The position numbers were made by a program, and so were the translations under genes. Of a DNA stretch of 64,000 nucleotides, positions 1-8,510 are shown one piece after another. The first letter of the stretch is position 1; every line of letters begins with the position of its first letter. The notes below the pieces were generated by a model that did not search any database, was not told where the DNA came from, and saw only the letters and a program-made list of their open reading frames with translations. Source of the DNA: Streptomyces pseudovenezuelae (GTDB taxonomy: Bacteria; Actinomycetota; Actinomycetes; Streptomycetales; Streptomycetaceae); assembly GCF_001513955.1 (NCBI RefSeq), contig NZ_KQ948147.1, forward strand, positions 568,532-632,531, read 5' to 3'.

Positions 1-565
1 CCACCAGGATGTCGCGCGCGCCTCGGTCGAGGAGGTGCTGCACGGCGACGCGGCCGCCCGCGATGTCGTCGACGGAGACCGAACAGCCCTCCTGGGCGGG
101 CATCGCGCGGTCCGCCAGCACGAGCGGGATACCGCGCTCGCGCATGCGTGACAGCCGGGTGGGGTCGGCGCTGAGCGGGACCACCACCGCGCCGACCGCC
201 CGCTGTTCTATGAGCATGGTGAAGTAGCCCTGCTCCCGCTCCGGCGCGTCCCCGCTGTCGCACAGCACGAGGGAATAGCCGTGTTCGTAGGCCGCGTCCG
301 CGGCGCCGCGCGCGATGCGCGAGTAGAAGGAGTTGGCCACGTCCGGCAGCACCAGGCCGATCGACGACGAGTGCCCGGTGCGCAGACCGGCGGCTCCCGG
401 ATGGGGGACGTAGTCGAGAGCGGCGACGGCGTCGCGGACGCGCTCCGCGGTGCGGGCGTTGACCCGCTCGGGCCGGTTCAGGACGTTCGACACCGTGGAG
501 ACCGAGACCCCGGCGGCGGCCGCGACGTCCTGGATACGGGCGGGGCGAACCGAAATGGCGTCCAC
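1..565 (-). CDS. LacI-family transcriptional regulator (C-terminus outside the window)
   Basis: The frame opens with a classic LacI helix-turn-helix (IQDVAAAAGVSVSTVSNVLN) and continues into a periplasmic-binding-protein-like sensor domain containing SIGLVLPDVANSFYS. About 188 residues are visible; the family is usually 330-350 aa, so the C-terminal half lies beyond base 1. Such proteins bind a sugar or related ligand and repress nearby catabolic genes. I chose the GTG at 565 because the family normally has only a few residues before the helix-turn-helix. An in-frame ATG at 625 would add 20 unconserved-looking residues. A palindromic site at 656-665 just upstream suggests autoregulation. The target genes are probably to the left, outside the window. 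Confidence 0.85.
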   Translation of the reverse strand, partial: MDAISVRPARIQDVAAAAGVSVSTVSNVLNRPERVNARTAERVRDAVAALDYVPHPGAAGLRTGHSSSIGLVLPDVANSFYSRIARGAADAAYEHGYSLVLCDSGDAPEREQGYFTMLIEQRAVGAVVVPLSADPTRLSRMRERGIPLVLADRAMPAQEGCSVSVDDIAGGRVAVQHLLDRGARDILV

Positions 566-655
566 CCCCTCGCTGTTGCAGCCGTACGACCAGGCAGGAC
601 GTAGTCCTCGGACGCTCTCTCCCATGGGCGACGCAAGTCTACCCCGGGCACGGAT

Positions 656-665
656 AAAACGTTTT
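656..665. promoter_or_regulatory. Candidate LacI-type operator
   Basis: AAAACGTTTT is a perfect 10-bp palindrome with the central CG typical of LacI/GalR operators. It lies about 90 bases upstream of the LacI-family start. The assignment to this regulator is inference. Confidence 0.4.
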
Positions 666-1084
666 CCGTGCCGGTGCAACTCCCTGGACGCGGTGGGCGC
701 CCGGAAGACGCCGGCCGTCGCCGACGACCACATGGACCGGACGTACTTCCTGTGCGGCGACGTGGACTTCGGCTGAGCCGCATCGAAAATCCGGCGAACC
801 CGCACACCGTTCACCGGCCGGTCACGCGGAAACTGAACCGTAGTCATGACCGCACGGTCGCAGGGCGTTTTGGTGGTGGAGTGTCCGGCTTGGGAACCGC
901 ACGGCGATGAAGGGCCGGACACCACCGCGGCAAATCCTGTGAAGAACCCGGTGGATTGCGTGACCGTGTTGCGACGCCGGTGAAGCCGGGAACCGAACCG
1001 CCCGGTGAACCGGGGTCGGCCGACTGGCCGTGTCCATGCCCGGCGTGCTTCCATCCGGTGTCCCCACCTCCTCGAGGATTGCTC
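666..1084. other. Gene-free interval before the peptide gene
   Basis: No reading frame here has convincing Streptomyces codon use. The stretch is less GC-rich than its surroundings and probably holds the divergent promoters of the LacI regulator and of the small peptide gene. It includes an inverted repeat (GTGTCCGGC at 881-889, GCCGGACAC at 914-922, 24-base loop) with a second GGTG/CACC pairing outside it, so an RNA hairpin in a long 5' leader is possible. Confidence 0.5.
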
Positions 1085-1303
1085 ATGCGAAAGGAACCGC
1101 GCGCCATGAACGTCGCCCCCCACATCGAGGCCGCCGAGCTCACCGACGCCGACCTGGACCAGGTCTCCGGCGGTGTCGCCGCCGCGACCGCCGCCGGTCT
1201 CCACCTCCAGGTGGCGCACCTCGAGGTCTGCGCCGACGCCGGTGCCTTCGTCTCCGCCGAGGGTGTCGCGCTCGGCGTCAACGCCCACGTCGGCGTGAAC
1301 TGA
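1085..1303 (+). CDS. Small double-glycine leader peptide (bacteriocin/RiPP-precursor-like)
   Basis: The encoded peptide is 72 aa from the ATG at 1085, which has GAGGA six bases upstream; a second start at 1106 gives 65 aa. It has an acidic leader ending ELTDADLDQVSGG, the pattern of leaders cut after Gly-Gly by C39-peptidase ABC exporters. The roughly 42-residue remainder is rich in Ala, Val and Gly with several His and a single Cys, and has no Ser/Thr/Cys cluster typical of lanthipeptides. A strong hairpin terminator follows immediately, so it is a single-gene transcript. No exporter, peptidase or modification enzyme is encoded nearby, so function and processing are unknown. The leader motif is seen; the secreted-peptide role is inference. 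Confidence 0.7.
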   Translation: MRKEPRAMNVAPHIEAAELTDADLDQVSGGVAAATAAGLHLQVAHLEVCADAGAFVSAEGVALGVNAHVGVN

Positions 1304-1312
1304 CCGAACACC

Positions 1313-1354
1313 CGCCACGGGCCCCGGATCCTGTGATCCGGGGCCCGTCGTGGT
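1313..1354 (+). terminator. Strong hairpin terminator after the peptide gene
   Basis: A 14-bp perfect stem (1317-1330 with 1335-1348) closes on the 4-base loop CTGT, and further pairing is possible on either side of one mismatch. No U-tract follows, as is usual in Streptomyces. It separates the peptide gene from the next operon. Confidence 0.85.
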
Positions 1355-1452
1355 TCCCGGGGGCACCCGCCGCGCCGCCTGCGGGAACGACGGTGACGCC
1401 GACGGCCGAGGCGGTGCCATGCTGGCAGTCCGGAGCGTTTCAGGAGGCCCTC

Positions 1453-2241
1453 ATGCACGAGCAGCCGTCCCTTCTCGCCGCGCTGGTGTCCGCCCTGCGG
1501 GCCGGCTCGATCGAGGTCGTCGATCTCACCTCGCCGTTGTCCTCCTCCACACCGGTGATCCAGCTTCCGCCGCAGTTCGGCCAGACGGCGGTCTTCGAGC
1601 TGGAGCAGATCAGCCGGTACGACGACCGTGGACCGGCCTGGTACTGGAACAATTTCCGCAGCGGAGAGCACACCGGCACCCACTTCGACGCCCCGAACCA
1701 CTGGGTGACCGGAAAGGACCTCGCCGACGTGGCGTCCGTGCCGGCGCAGCGGCTGATCGCCCCCGCCGCCGTCCTGGACTTCACCGCCGAGGCGGCCAAG
1801 GACCCCGACTTCCTCGTGGAGGTGGACCACGTCAGGATCTGGGAGGAACACAACGGGCCGCTGCCGGACGGGGGCTGGCTGTTCCTGCGCACCGGCTGGG
1901 ACGCCCGCTCGCACTCCCAGGAGGCCTTTCTCAACGCCGACGAGAACGGCCCGCACACACCCGGCCTGTCCCCGGAGTGCGCCCGCTGGGTCGCCGAGGA
2001 GTCGCCCGTCATCGGCCTCGGTGTGGAGACGGTCGGTACGGACGCCGGGCGCGGGCACTCCTTCGACCCCGCCTTCCCCTGCCACTCGTATCTGATGGGC
2101 AGCGGCAAGTACGGCCTGACCCAGCTCCAGAACCTGGCCGCGCTGCCCGCCACCGGCAGCGTCGTGGTCGCGGGACCGCTGCCCATCGTCGCGGGCTCCG
2201 GCTCGCCCGCGCGCGTGCTGGCACTGGTGGAGCGGTCATGA
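1453..2241 (+). CDS. Cyclase-family metal-dependent hydrolase (kynurenine formamidase/isatin hydrolase fold)
   Basis: This 262-aa protein carries the signature of the PF04199 cyclase family, HxGTHxDxPxH, as HTGTHFDAPNH at residues 73-83. The His and Asp residues bind a divalent metal. Members hydrolyse amide or lactam bonds, for example N-formylkynurenine or isatin. AGGAGG lies six bases before the ATG. The stop overlaps the start of the next gene (ATGA), so it is translationally coupled to a ThDP-dependent enzyme. Together they may open a cyclic substrate and then decarboxylate or ligate the resulting keto acid. The exact substrate cannot be read from the sequence. Confidence 0.88.
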   Translation: MHEQPSLLAALVSALRAGSIEVVDLTSPLSSSTPVIQLPPQFGQTAVFELEQISRYDDRGPAWYWNNFRSGEHTGTHFDAPNHWVTGKDLADVASVPAQRLIAPAAVLDFTAEAAKDPDFLVEVDHVRIWEEHNGPLPDGGWLFLRTGWDARSHSQEAFLNADENGPHTPGLSPECARWVAEESPVIGLGVETVGTDAGRGHSFDPAFPCHSYLMGSGKYGLTQLQNLAALPATGSVVVAGPLPIVAGSGSPARVLALVERS

Positions 2242-3878
2242 AGGTCGCGGAGGCCGTCGGACGGGCGCTGCACGCGGCCGGGATCGAGCAGGTCTTCGGC
2301 GTCGTCGGGTCCGGGAACTTCCATCTGACCAACGCCTTGGTCGCGGCCGGCGCCCGCTTCGTCGCCGCCCGCCACGAGGGCGGCGCGGCGACGATGGCCG
2401 ACGCCTACGCGCGCGTGAGCGGCACGGTGGCCGCCGTCAGCGTCCACCAGGGGCCCGGGCTGACCAACGCGATGACGGGGATCGCCGAAGCGGCCAAGAG
2501 CCGTACCCCCCTGGTGGTGCTCGCGGCCGAGGTCACCCGGCCGACCTCCAACTTCTACGTCGACCAGGACGCGCTGGGCGCCGCGGTGGGCGCGGTGCCG
2601 CTGCGGATCACCTCGGCCGGGACCGCCGTCGAACAGGCGTGCACGGCGGTGCGGCGCGCTCTGCACGAGCGGCGTACGGTGCTGCTCAACCTCCCTCTGG
2701 AGGTACAGGCGTCGGACGCCCCCGACGGTGCCCTCGCGCAGGCGGCGCCCCCGCCGCCGCGACCGGCGGTCGAACCGGACGCCTCCGAAGTGGCCGCCCT
2801 GACACGGCTGTTGGAGCAGTCCCGGCGACCGGTCTTCGTGGCCGGGCGCGGCTCACGCTCGCCCGCCGCCCGGGACGCCCTCGAAGCCCTCGCCGAGCGC
2901 TGCGGCGCGCTGCCGGCGACCTCGGCCGTGGCGCGCGGTCTGTTCCACGACAACCCCTGGTCGCTCGACGTGTCCGGAGGCTTCGCCTCGCCCCTGGCGG
3001 CGGAACTGATCGGCGGCGCCGACCTGATCGTCGGCTGGGGCTGCACACTGAACATGTGGACCATGCGGCACGGCGCCCTCATCGGCGCCGGCACGGCGGT
3101 GGTGCAGGTCGACGACGACGCCTCGGCACTCGGCGCGCACCGGGAGCTGACTCTCGGCGTCACCGGCGATGTCGAACGCACCGCGCGGCACGTCCTGGCC
3201 GCCTTCAGCGGGACCCGGCAGGGCCTGCGGACCCCCGGCACCGCCGAGGCCCTCGCCGCGCGCCTGCGCTGGCGGGACCTGCCGTACGAGGACACGAGCA
3301 CCCGTGACCGGATCGACCCCCGCACCCTCAGCATCGCGCTCGACGACATCCTGCCGGCGGAGCGGGTGGTCGGCGTCGACTCCGGGAACTTCATGGGGCA
3401 CCCGAGCATGTTCCTGTCGGTGCCGGACCAGGACGGCTTCTGCTTCACCCAGGCCTACCAGTCGATCGGCCTCGGCCTCGCCACCGCGATCGGGGCGGCC
3501 CTGGCCCGGCCGGACCGGCTGCCGGTGGCCGCGCTCGGCGACGGCGGCGCCCTGATGGGCGCCGCCGACCTCGACACCGTACGCAGGCTCGGGCTCCCCA
3601 TGGTCGTCGTCGTGTACAACGACGACGCCTACGGAGCGGAGGTGCACCACTTCGGCCCCGAAGGACACCCGCTCGACACCGTCGAGTTCCCGCCGACCGA
3701 CATCGCGGCGGTGGCCCGCGGCTACGGCTTCGAGGCGGTGACCGTGCGCACGCAGGCGGATCTGAAGGCCGTGGAGGACTGGGTCGCCGGCCCGCGATCC
3801 GCCCCGCTGCTGGTCGACGCCAAGGTGGTGCGGGACAGCGGGGCGTGGTGGCTGGAGGAGGCGTTCCGCGGGCATTAG
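2238..3878 (+). CDS. Thiamine-diphosphate-dependent enzyme (acetolactate synthase/benzoylformate decarboxylase-like)
   Basis: The 546-aa product has the three-domain layout of the ThDP enzyme family. Catalytic Glu47 lies in the conserved RHEGGAATMADAYAR context. The central domain follows at about residues 190-330. The cofactor-binding motif begins at GDGG (Asp435) and ends with Asn461 in VVYNDDAYGAE. Length fits acetolactate synthase large subunits and 2-oxoacid decarboxylases. No small regulatory subunit gene is present, so a biosynthetic acetolactate synthase is less likely than a catabolic decarboxylase or carboligase. It overlaps the cyclase-family gene by four bases. No obvious hairpin follows. 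Confidence 0.85.
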   Translation: MKVAEAVGRALHAAGIEQVFGVVGSGNFHLTNALVAAGARFVAARHEGGAATMADAYARVSGTVAAVSVHQGPGLTNAMTGIAEAAKSRTPLVVLAAEVTRPTSNFYVDQDALGAAVGAVPLRITSAGTAVEQACTAVRRALHERRTVLLNLPLEVQASDAPDGALAQAAPPPPRPAVEPDASEVAALTRLLEQSRRPVFVAGRGSRSPAARDALEALAERCGALPATSAVARGLFHDNPWSLDVSGGFASPLAAELIGGADLIVGWGCTLNMWTMRHGALIGAGTAVVQVDDDASALGAHRELTLGVTGDVERTARHVLAAFSGTRQGLRTPGTAEALAARLRWRDLPYEDTSTRDRIDPRTLSIALDDILPAERVVGVDSGNFMGHPSMFLSVPDQDGFCFTQAYQSIGLGLATAIGAALARPDRLPVAALGDGGALMGAADLDTVRRLGLPMVVVVYNDDAYGAEVHHFGPEGHPLDTVEFPPTDIAAVARGYGFEAVTVRTQADLKAVEDWVAGPRSAPLLVDAKVVRDSGAWWLEEAFRGH

Positions 3879-4015
3879 GACCGACGGCCGGGGGAGGGGG
3901 CCGGCAGGAGCCCCGGACCGGAGGAAAGCGGGAGCGCGGCGGCCCGGGGTGTGCGGGCCTGGCGGGCCTGTCGCACCGGGGAGCACCGACGCCCGCAGGC
4001 CCCCGCCTCGCCCCG

Positions 4016-4290
4016 GTCACGGACAGCGGCGACGAGTACCGCTGGGAGCCGGTGCCGGACTGCTGGTCGGTGCGGCGCCGGACGGACGGACCCGGCGCGG
4101 GCGGTCTTCCTCACCGGCACCGGTGCCTGGGGCCGGGACGCGGCGCCCCACCGCCGTTCACGACCCTGGCGTGGCGCCTGAGCCACCTCGGCGAGATGCT
4201 CCTCCTGCGCCGCCGACCACACGACGGGCACCCACACCCTCACCCGCGACGGCGATCGCGTCAGCGGCACCGCCGACACCGACCCCGACA
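4016..4290 (+). pseudogene. Decayed DinB-like superfamily gene remnant
   Basis: Two frames together spell recognisable pieces of a Streptomyces DinB-type protein. One reads DEYRWEPVPDCWSVRRR (about 4030-4080) and, further on, FTTLAWRLSHLGEMLL (about 4156-4203). Just after 4205 the homology moves to another frame that reads GTHTLTRDGDRVSGTAD. The normal N-terminal part and the region between the first two blocks are missing or scrambled. No intact frame with good codon use crosses 3879-4365. I read this as a frameshifted remnant of a gene in the metal-binding DinB/maleylpyruvate isomerase superfamily. Confidence 0.6.
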
Positions 4291-4365
4291 CCGTCGGCCG
4301 CCGCACCCGTCCGCACGGGAGCGACGGCACCGACCGGCCGGCCACCGCGCAGGTGGCCGGCGGAA

Positions 4366-5811
4366 TCAGACCGCGGGCGCCGGATAGGTCGGGTACTCCA
4401 CGCCGGTCACGTGCTGCACGACCCGGACCACCTGGCAGGAGTAGCCGAACTCGTTGTCGTACCAGAGGTAGAGGATCGCGTTGTCGCCGTCGACCTTGGT
4501 GGCGCCGGCGTCGACGATCGAGGAGTGGCGCGAGCCGATGAAGTCGCTGGAGACCGCGTCGGGGGCCGTGGTGAAGTCGATCTGGCGCTTGAGCGGGGAG
4601 GTCAGCGAGACGTCCCGCAGGTGGTCGAGGACCTCCTCGCGGGTGGTCTCACGGCCCAGGCGCAGACTCAGGATCGCGATGGAGACGTCCGGCACCGGCA
4701 CCCGGATCGAGCTGCCGGTGATCGGCGCCTTGAGGTCGGGCAGCGCCTTGGCGACGGCGGAGGCTGCGCCCGTCTCCGTGATCACCATGTTGAGCGGCGC
4801 GGAGCGGCCCCGGCGGTCGGCCTTGTGATAGTTGTCCAGCAGGTTCTGGTCGTTGGTGAACGAGTGAACCGTCTCCACGTGGCCGCGCAGCACGCCGTAC
4901 TCGTCGGCCATCGCCTTCAGCGGCGGCACGATCGCGTTGGTGGTGCAGGACGCGCAGGACAGGATCTGCTCGTCCGGCTTGATGGTGTCGTGGTTGACGC
5001 CGTGCACGATGTTGGGGACGTCGCCCTTGCCCGGCGCGGTCAGCACGACCTTGTCGATGCCGGGCCGCAGGTGCTGCGAAAGGCCCTCGCGGTCACGCCA
5101 CTTGCCCGTGTTGTCGATGAGGATCGCGTTCTTGATGCCGTACGCGGTGTAGTCGACCTCGGAGGGGTCGTTCGCGTAGATCACCTTGATGGTGTTGCCG
5201 TTGGCGACGATCGCGCTCTCGGCCTCGTCGACGGTGATCGTGCCCTGGAACTGGCCGTGGATGGAGTCCCGGCGCAGCAGCGAGGCCCGCTTGATGATGT
5301 CCTGCTCACCACCGCCACGGACGACGATCGCGCGCAGCCGCAGTCCGTTGCCGGAACCCGCCTTCTCGATCAGCAGCCGGGCCACCAGGCGGCCGATGCG
5401 GCCGAAGCCGTAGAGGACGACGTCCCGCGGCTCACGGCGGTCGATCTTGTTGCCGCCCGTCGCGCCGGCCACCGCCTCGGCGGTGAACTCGGCCACCGAG
5501 AGACCGCGGTCGTCGGCCTGGTAGATCTCGGCCAGCCGGCCGATGTCGATCTGCGAGGGGCCGAGGTCCAGCGCGGTGAGGGCCCGGACGAAGGGCAGGG
5601 TGTCGGTGACGGAGAGCTCCTCACCGGCGATCTGCCGGGCGAACCGGTGGGTCTTGAGGATGCTGACCACCGACTTGTTCACCAGGGAACGGCTGTGCAG
5701 GAGAACCGTTACATCACGCTCCCGGTGCAGCCTCCCGATCATCGGGATCATCGATTCCGCGATCTCCTCGCGGTTCTTCCAGTCGGTGAACGAGTCGTCC
5801 TTGACAGTCAC
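4366..5811 (-). CDS. gap: Glyceraldehyde-3-phosphate dehydrogenase, long form
   Basis: This enzyme oxidises glyceraldehyde 3-phosphate to 1,3-bisphosphoglycerate with NAD(P), or the reverse. The 481-aa protein carries an extension of about 120 residues before the Rossmann motif VVLYGFGRIGRLVARLL, unlike the usual 330-aa enzyme. The catalytic cysteine is Cys289 in SCASCTTNAI, and HSFTNDQ and the C-terminal WYDNEFGYS motif are intact. The start is GTG at 5811 with GAAAGAGA upstream. It is probably a second, alternative GAPDH in the cell, since streptomycetes generally also have a standard one. It stands alone on its strand. An AT-richer promoter region lies at 5815-5870. Confidence 0.93.
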   Translation of the reverse strand: MTVKDDSFTDWKNREEIAESMIPMIGRLHRERDVTVLLHSRSLVNKSVVSILKTHRFARQIAGEELSVTDTLPFVRALTALDLGPSQIDIGRLAEIYQADDRGLSVAEFTAEAVAGATGGNKIDRREPRDVVLYGFGRIGRLVARLLIEKAGSGNGLRLRAIVVRGGGEQDIIKRASLLRRDSIHGQFQGTITVDEAESAIVANGNTIKVIYANDPSEVDYTAYGIKNAILIDNTGKWRDREGLSQHLRPGIDKVVLTAPGKGDVPNIVHGVNHDTIKPDEQILSCASCTTNAIVPPLKAMADEYGVLRGHVETVHSFTNDQNLLDNYHKADRRGRSAPLNMVITETGAASAVAKALPDLKAPITGSSIRVPVPDVSIAILSLRLGRETTREEVLDHLRDVSLTSPLKRQIDFTTAPDAVSSDFIGSRHSSIVDAGATKVDGDNAILYLWYDNEFGYSCQVVRVVQHVTGVEYPTYPAPAV

Positions 5812-5887
5812 AGAATTCTCTTTCGAGCTAGGCGGCGCTCATATGCTAACCCCCTGATGTTTTGATCGATCGTCGGGGTGTCGCAGT

Positions 5888-7165
5888 TCACTGCCCCAGC
5901 ATCCGGGGCGGTGTGGCGTCCGGCACCGGGCGCAGCAACGCGGGGTGCGCGTCGGCCACCCGCTCCTTCGCGAACGCGGCCACGATCCTGCGGGCCAGCA
6001 GGGGATCGGCCGGGAGCACGTGCGCGGCGAACCAGCGGGCGGGCGCCGGATCCGGGGAGGGCTCGACGAACTCCGCCCCCGCGTAGTCGTCCAGCGGCGG
6101 GTCGTAGAGGTAGCCGCAGACCACGTCGTGCCGCACCAGCCGCTGGACGAGGGCGTCGCGGTCGTGGACCAGGAGCGGTACCCGGAACAGCGGGAGGGGA
6201 CCGTCGTGCGCCGTACGGTCGCGCAGCGCCGGCGAAGCCCACGGGTTGCCCGCCAGCAGGGCGACCCCGGCCCTGCGCCGGACCAGGTCATCGTCGAGCC
6301 GGGCCATCCGCAGCGCCAGCTGGCCGCGGACCAGGGCGCCGTGCCGGGAACGGTAGCCGTGCAGATCCACGCGGACCCAGCGCTCGTAGGCGGTCAGGCT
6401 CGGGGCCTCCCGGGCGGAGGCGGCGAGCCGCGGCGCGTGCAGTGCCATCCGGAACGCGTCGCGCTCCATGAGCCCGAGGCGCTCCATGGTCCGCCACACC
6501 GGGCGCACCAGGTGGAGGGACCGGACGGCGGACCGGGCCAGCGGGCGCAGGGTGGTGGTGAGGTCCTCGCGCAGCCGGCCGGGGGTCAGCAGGTCGTCCC
6601 GCAGCAACTCCAGCTCCCGGCGCGTGCGCGCGTCCTCGACGGCGAGGAAGCCGCCCGCCATTCCCGCCGCGTGCTTGGACAGGCTGAAGGCCGCCGCCCT
6701 GCCGAAGGTCCCGACCGGCTGCCCGTCCACATGGCTGCCGATCGCGTGCGCCGCGTCCTCGAACAACGGGATCCCCAACTGCTCGCAGCGGCGCCGCAGT
6801 TCGAGCACCCGGTCGGGCACGCCGTACAGGTTGGTGGTCAGCACCGCGTCCACGTCGCGCCAGGTCGACTCCGGCACCGCGGCCGGGTCGATGTTGCCGT
6901 CCCACACGGACACCGGAGCCGTCACGGGGCGCAGTCCGGCCGCGAGGACCACGAACAGGATCACGTCGTCGTTCACCGGGGACATCAGCACCCGTGCGCC
7001 CGGCCGGCACCAGCGCCGGAGCGCCAGGTACAAGGCCAGCCGGGCGGAGGGCGTGTAGACGCATTCGCGTCCCAGTCGCCGGGTCATCGTCGCGGCCAGC
7101 CGCGAGCCGTACGGCATCGGTACCCCTTGTGTCGACGGGCCGGAAAGGGCCGTGGAGGAGGACAC
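5888..7165 (-). CDS. DegT/DnrJ/EryC1-type PLP-dependent aminotransferase
   Basis: The 425-aa protein has the fold-type I layout of sugar aminotransferases. Residues FEDAAHAIGSHVDG give the cofactor-binding Asp region. The Schiff-base lysine is Lys164 in FSLSKHAAG, followed by the usual Gly-rich turn. These enzymes transfer an amino group to a keto-sugar, often a nucleotide sugar, in polysaccharide or antibiotic pathways. The next gene on the same strand is a CelD-like N-acyltransferase, so the pair could make an N-acylated amino sugar for a cell-surface glycan. That pathway is inference. No nucleotide-sugar dehydratase or glycosyltransferase is adjacent. Confidence 0.8.
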   Translation of the reverse strand: MSSSTALSGPSTQGVPMPYGSRLAATMTRRLGRECVYTPSARLALYLALRRWCRPGARVLMSPVNDDVILFVVLAAGLRPVTAPVSVWDGNIDPAAVPESTWRDVDAVLTTNLYGVPDRVLELRRRCEQLGIPLFEDAAHAIGSHVDGQPVGTFGRAAAFSLSKHAAGMAGGFLAVEDARTRRELELLRDDLLTPGRLREDLTTTLRPLARSAVRSLHLVRPVWRTMERLGLMERDAFRMALHAPRLAASAREAPSLTAYERWVRVDLHGYRSRHGALVRGQLALRMARLDDDLVRRRAGVALLAGNPWASPALRDRTAHDGPLPLFRVPLLVHDRDALVQRLVRHDVVCGYLYDPPLDDYAGAEFVEPSPDPAPARWFAAHVLPADPLLARRIVAAFAKERVADAHPALLRPVPDATPPRMLGQ

Positions 7166-7210
7166 GCGCAGGAGTCCGCCCCCCTGCGGAAACCGGGGAG
7201 CGGGCTCGTG

Positions 7211-8350
7211 TCAGCTCGCCGGCGGTACCGCCCGGTCGGAGTCCGGGCCGAGCGCCGAGGTGCGCAGGGTGCCGACGGTCTTCAGGAGTCGGTCGGCGGG
7301 CTCGCGCAGGGAGGGGTGGGCGTTCACCGTGTTGCGCAGCCCGCGCACCGGCCGCCGCCACAGACGGTGGGCCGTCGCGACCGGGTGGGGACGGGTGGCG
7401 AATCCTTCCGCCACGCGCAGCTCACGGGTCTTGAGCCAGTCCTTCCACTCCTTGTCACCTCGCCCCATGTCCATGAGCCGGGCCCCCCGCCGGCCCGCGG
7501 CCTCGGCCATCCGCAGGTGCATGATCAGTCCGGGGGAGTAGTAGCGCAGCTCCGGGTCGTACGCGGTGAACCAGGGGGCGAACACCGTGCGCGAGGTCGG
7601 CCCGAAGTGGGCGGCCACCGGCCGGTCACCCGCGTACACCACCGAGAGGAGCCCGGTGAAGTGCTCCTCGCGGACCTGGAAGAGGTCCTCCACCAGACGC
7701 ACGATCCACGGCCGCGCGAACCGGTCCATCCGGCCCGTCCTGCGGTACTGGGCGGACTTCCACCGCATCAGCGTGCGCAGCGCCGTCGGGTCGCGCTCGT
7801 CGAACACGAACCGCATCTCCCCCAGGTCGCGGGTGAGCCGGCGCTCCTTCTTGAGGGTCGTCTTGGCGATCCCGGGGTACGCGCCGCGCAGCCATTCCGG
7901 GTAACTGTCGCTGCCCACCTTCAGATCGATCACCGGGGAGGCGAACGTGCCCGTGACATAGGGGGCGAAGGGTCTCTGCTCCTCGACCAGGTGATCGAAC
8001 TCGAACACCGAGAGCCGGCACGCCGTCAGCAGCGCCCGGGTGTCCCAGGCGACCCCGGGCAGGTGCACCAGGCCCTGGCAGTCGGACAGTCCGAGCCCGA
8101 TGGCCCGGCCGACACCGAAGGAGCCGCGTTCGTACGGGAGGAAGCCCACGGCCTCGCCGTGCTGGTGCAGGACCGCCACCCGGGCGCCGCCGCGGTGTCG
8201 GTCGATCCCGGCCGCGAACTCCGGTGCCAGGAACGGGTTGGCGTAGTGGGGCGACTCGTCCATGGCCCGGTGCCAGGCCTTGCGGAGCGAGGCGTCGAGC
8301 TCTTCGGGTCTGTGGATCGTTATGTCCGTGTCACTGCTCATGGATCGCAT
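7211..8350 (-). CDS. GNAT-family N-acyltransferase, CelD/BcsL-like
   Basis: The 379-aa product matches the long GNAT form seen in polysaccharide clusters (PF13480). It has two related halves with motifs ASPVIDL, HFTGLLSVVYAGDRPVAAHFG and DMGRGDKEWKDWLK. Members acylate amino sugars or bacterial surface polymers. I chose the ATG at 8350 because GGGGGGAA lies about nine bases upstream; an ATG at 8341 is the alternative. The gene lies 45 bases upstream of the DegT-type aminotransferase on the same strand, suggesting co-transcription. There are no membrane segments, so it should act in the cytoplasm. Confidence 0.75.
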   Translation of the reverse strand: MRSMSSDTDITIHRPEELDASLRKAWHRAMDESPHYANPFLAPEFAAGIDRHRGGARVAVLHQHGEAVGFLPYERGSFGVGRAIGLGLSDCQGLVHLPGVAWDTRALLTACRLSVFEFDHLVEEQRPFAPYVTGTFASPVIDLKVGSDSYPEWLRGAYPGIAKTTLKKERRLTRDLGEMRFVFDERDPTALRTLMRWKSAQYRRTGRMDRFARPWIVRLVEDLFQVREEHFTGLLSVVYAGDRPVAAHFGPTSRTVFAPWFTAYDPELRYYSPGLIMHLRMAEAAGRRGARLMDMGRGDKEWKDWLKTRELRVAEGFATRPHPVATAHRLWRRPVRGLRNTVNAHPSLREPADRLLKTVGTLRTSALGPDSDRAVPPAS

Positions 8351-8510
8351 GGGCGACCGTTCCCCCCAATTCCCCCCACGACGCGGCGTCCGCGTCCCGC
8401 CGATCGAAATGTCGGCAAGGACCAAACGTCGCCAAACAGTACGCATGCTGTCAAGGGTGCCTGCCGTAACGGAAGAGTGCGGATCGGACGCCCCTGGTTC
8501 CCACCGTCCA

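Noticed and set aside
956..1084. Upstream extension of the peptide gene
   Set aside because: An in-frame start at 956 would add a Pro-rich stretch with poor codon bias before the typical double-glycine leader; ATG 1085 has the better ribosome site.
3845..4387. Intact gene between the ThDP enzyme and GAPDH
   Set aside because: Only disconnected DinB-like blocks in shifted frames are present, so a pseudogene is a better call.
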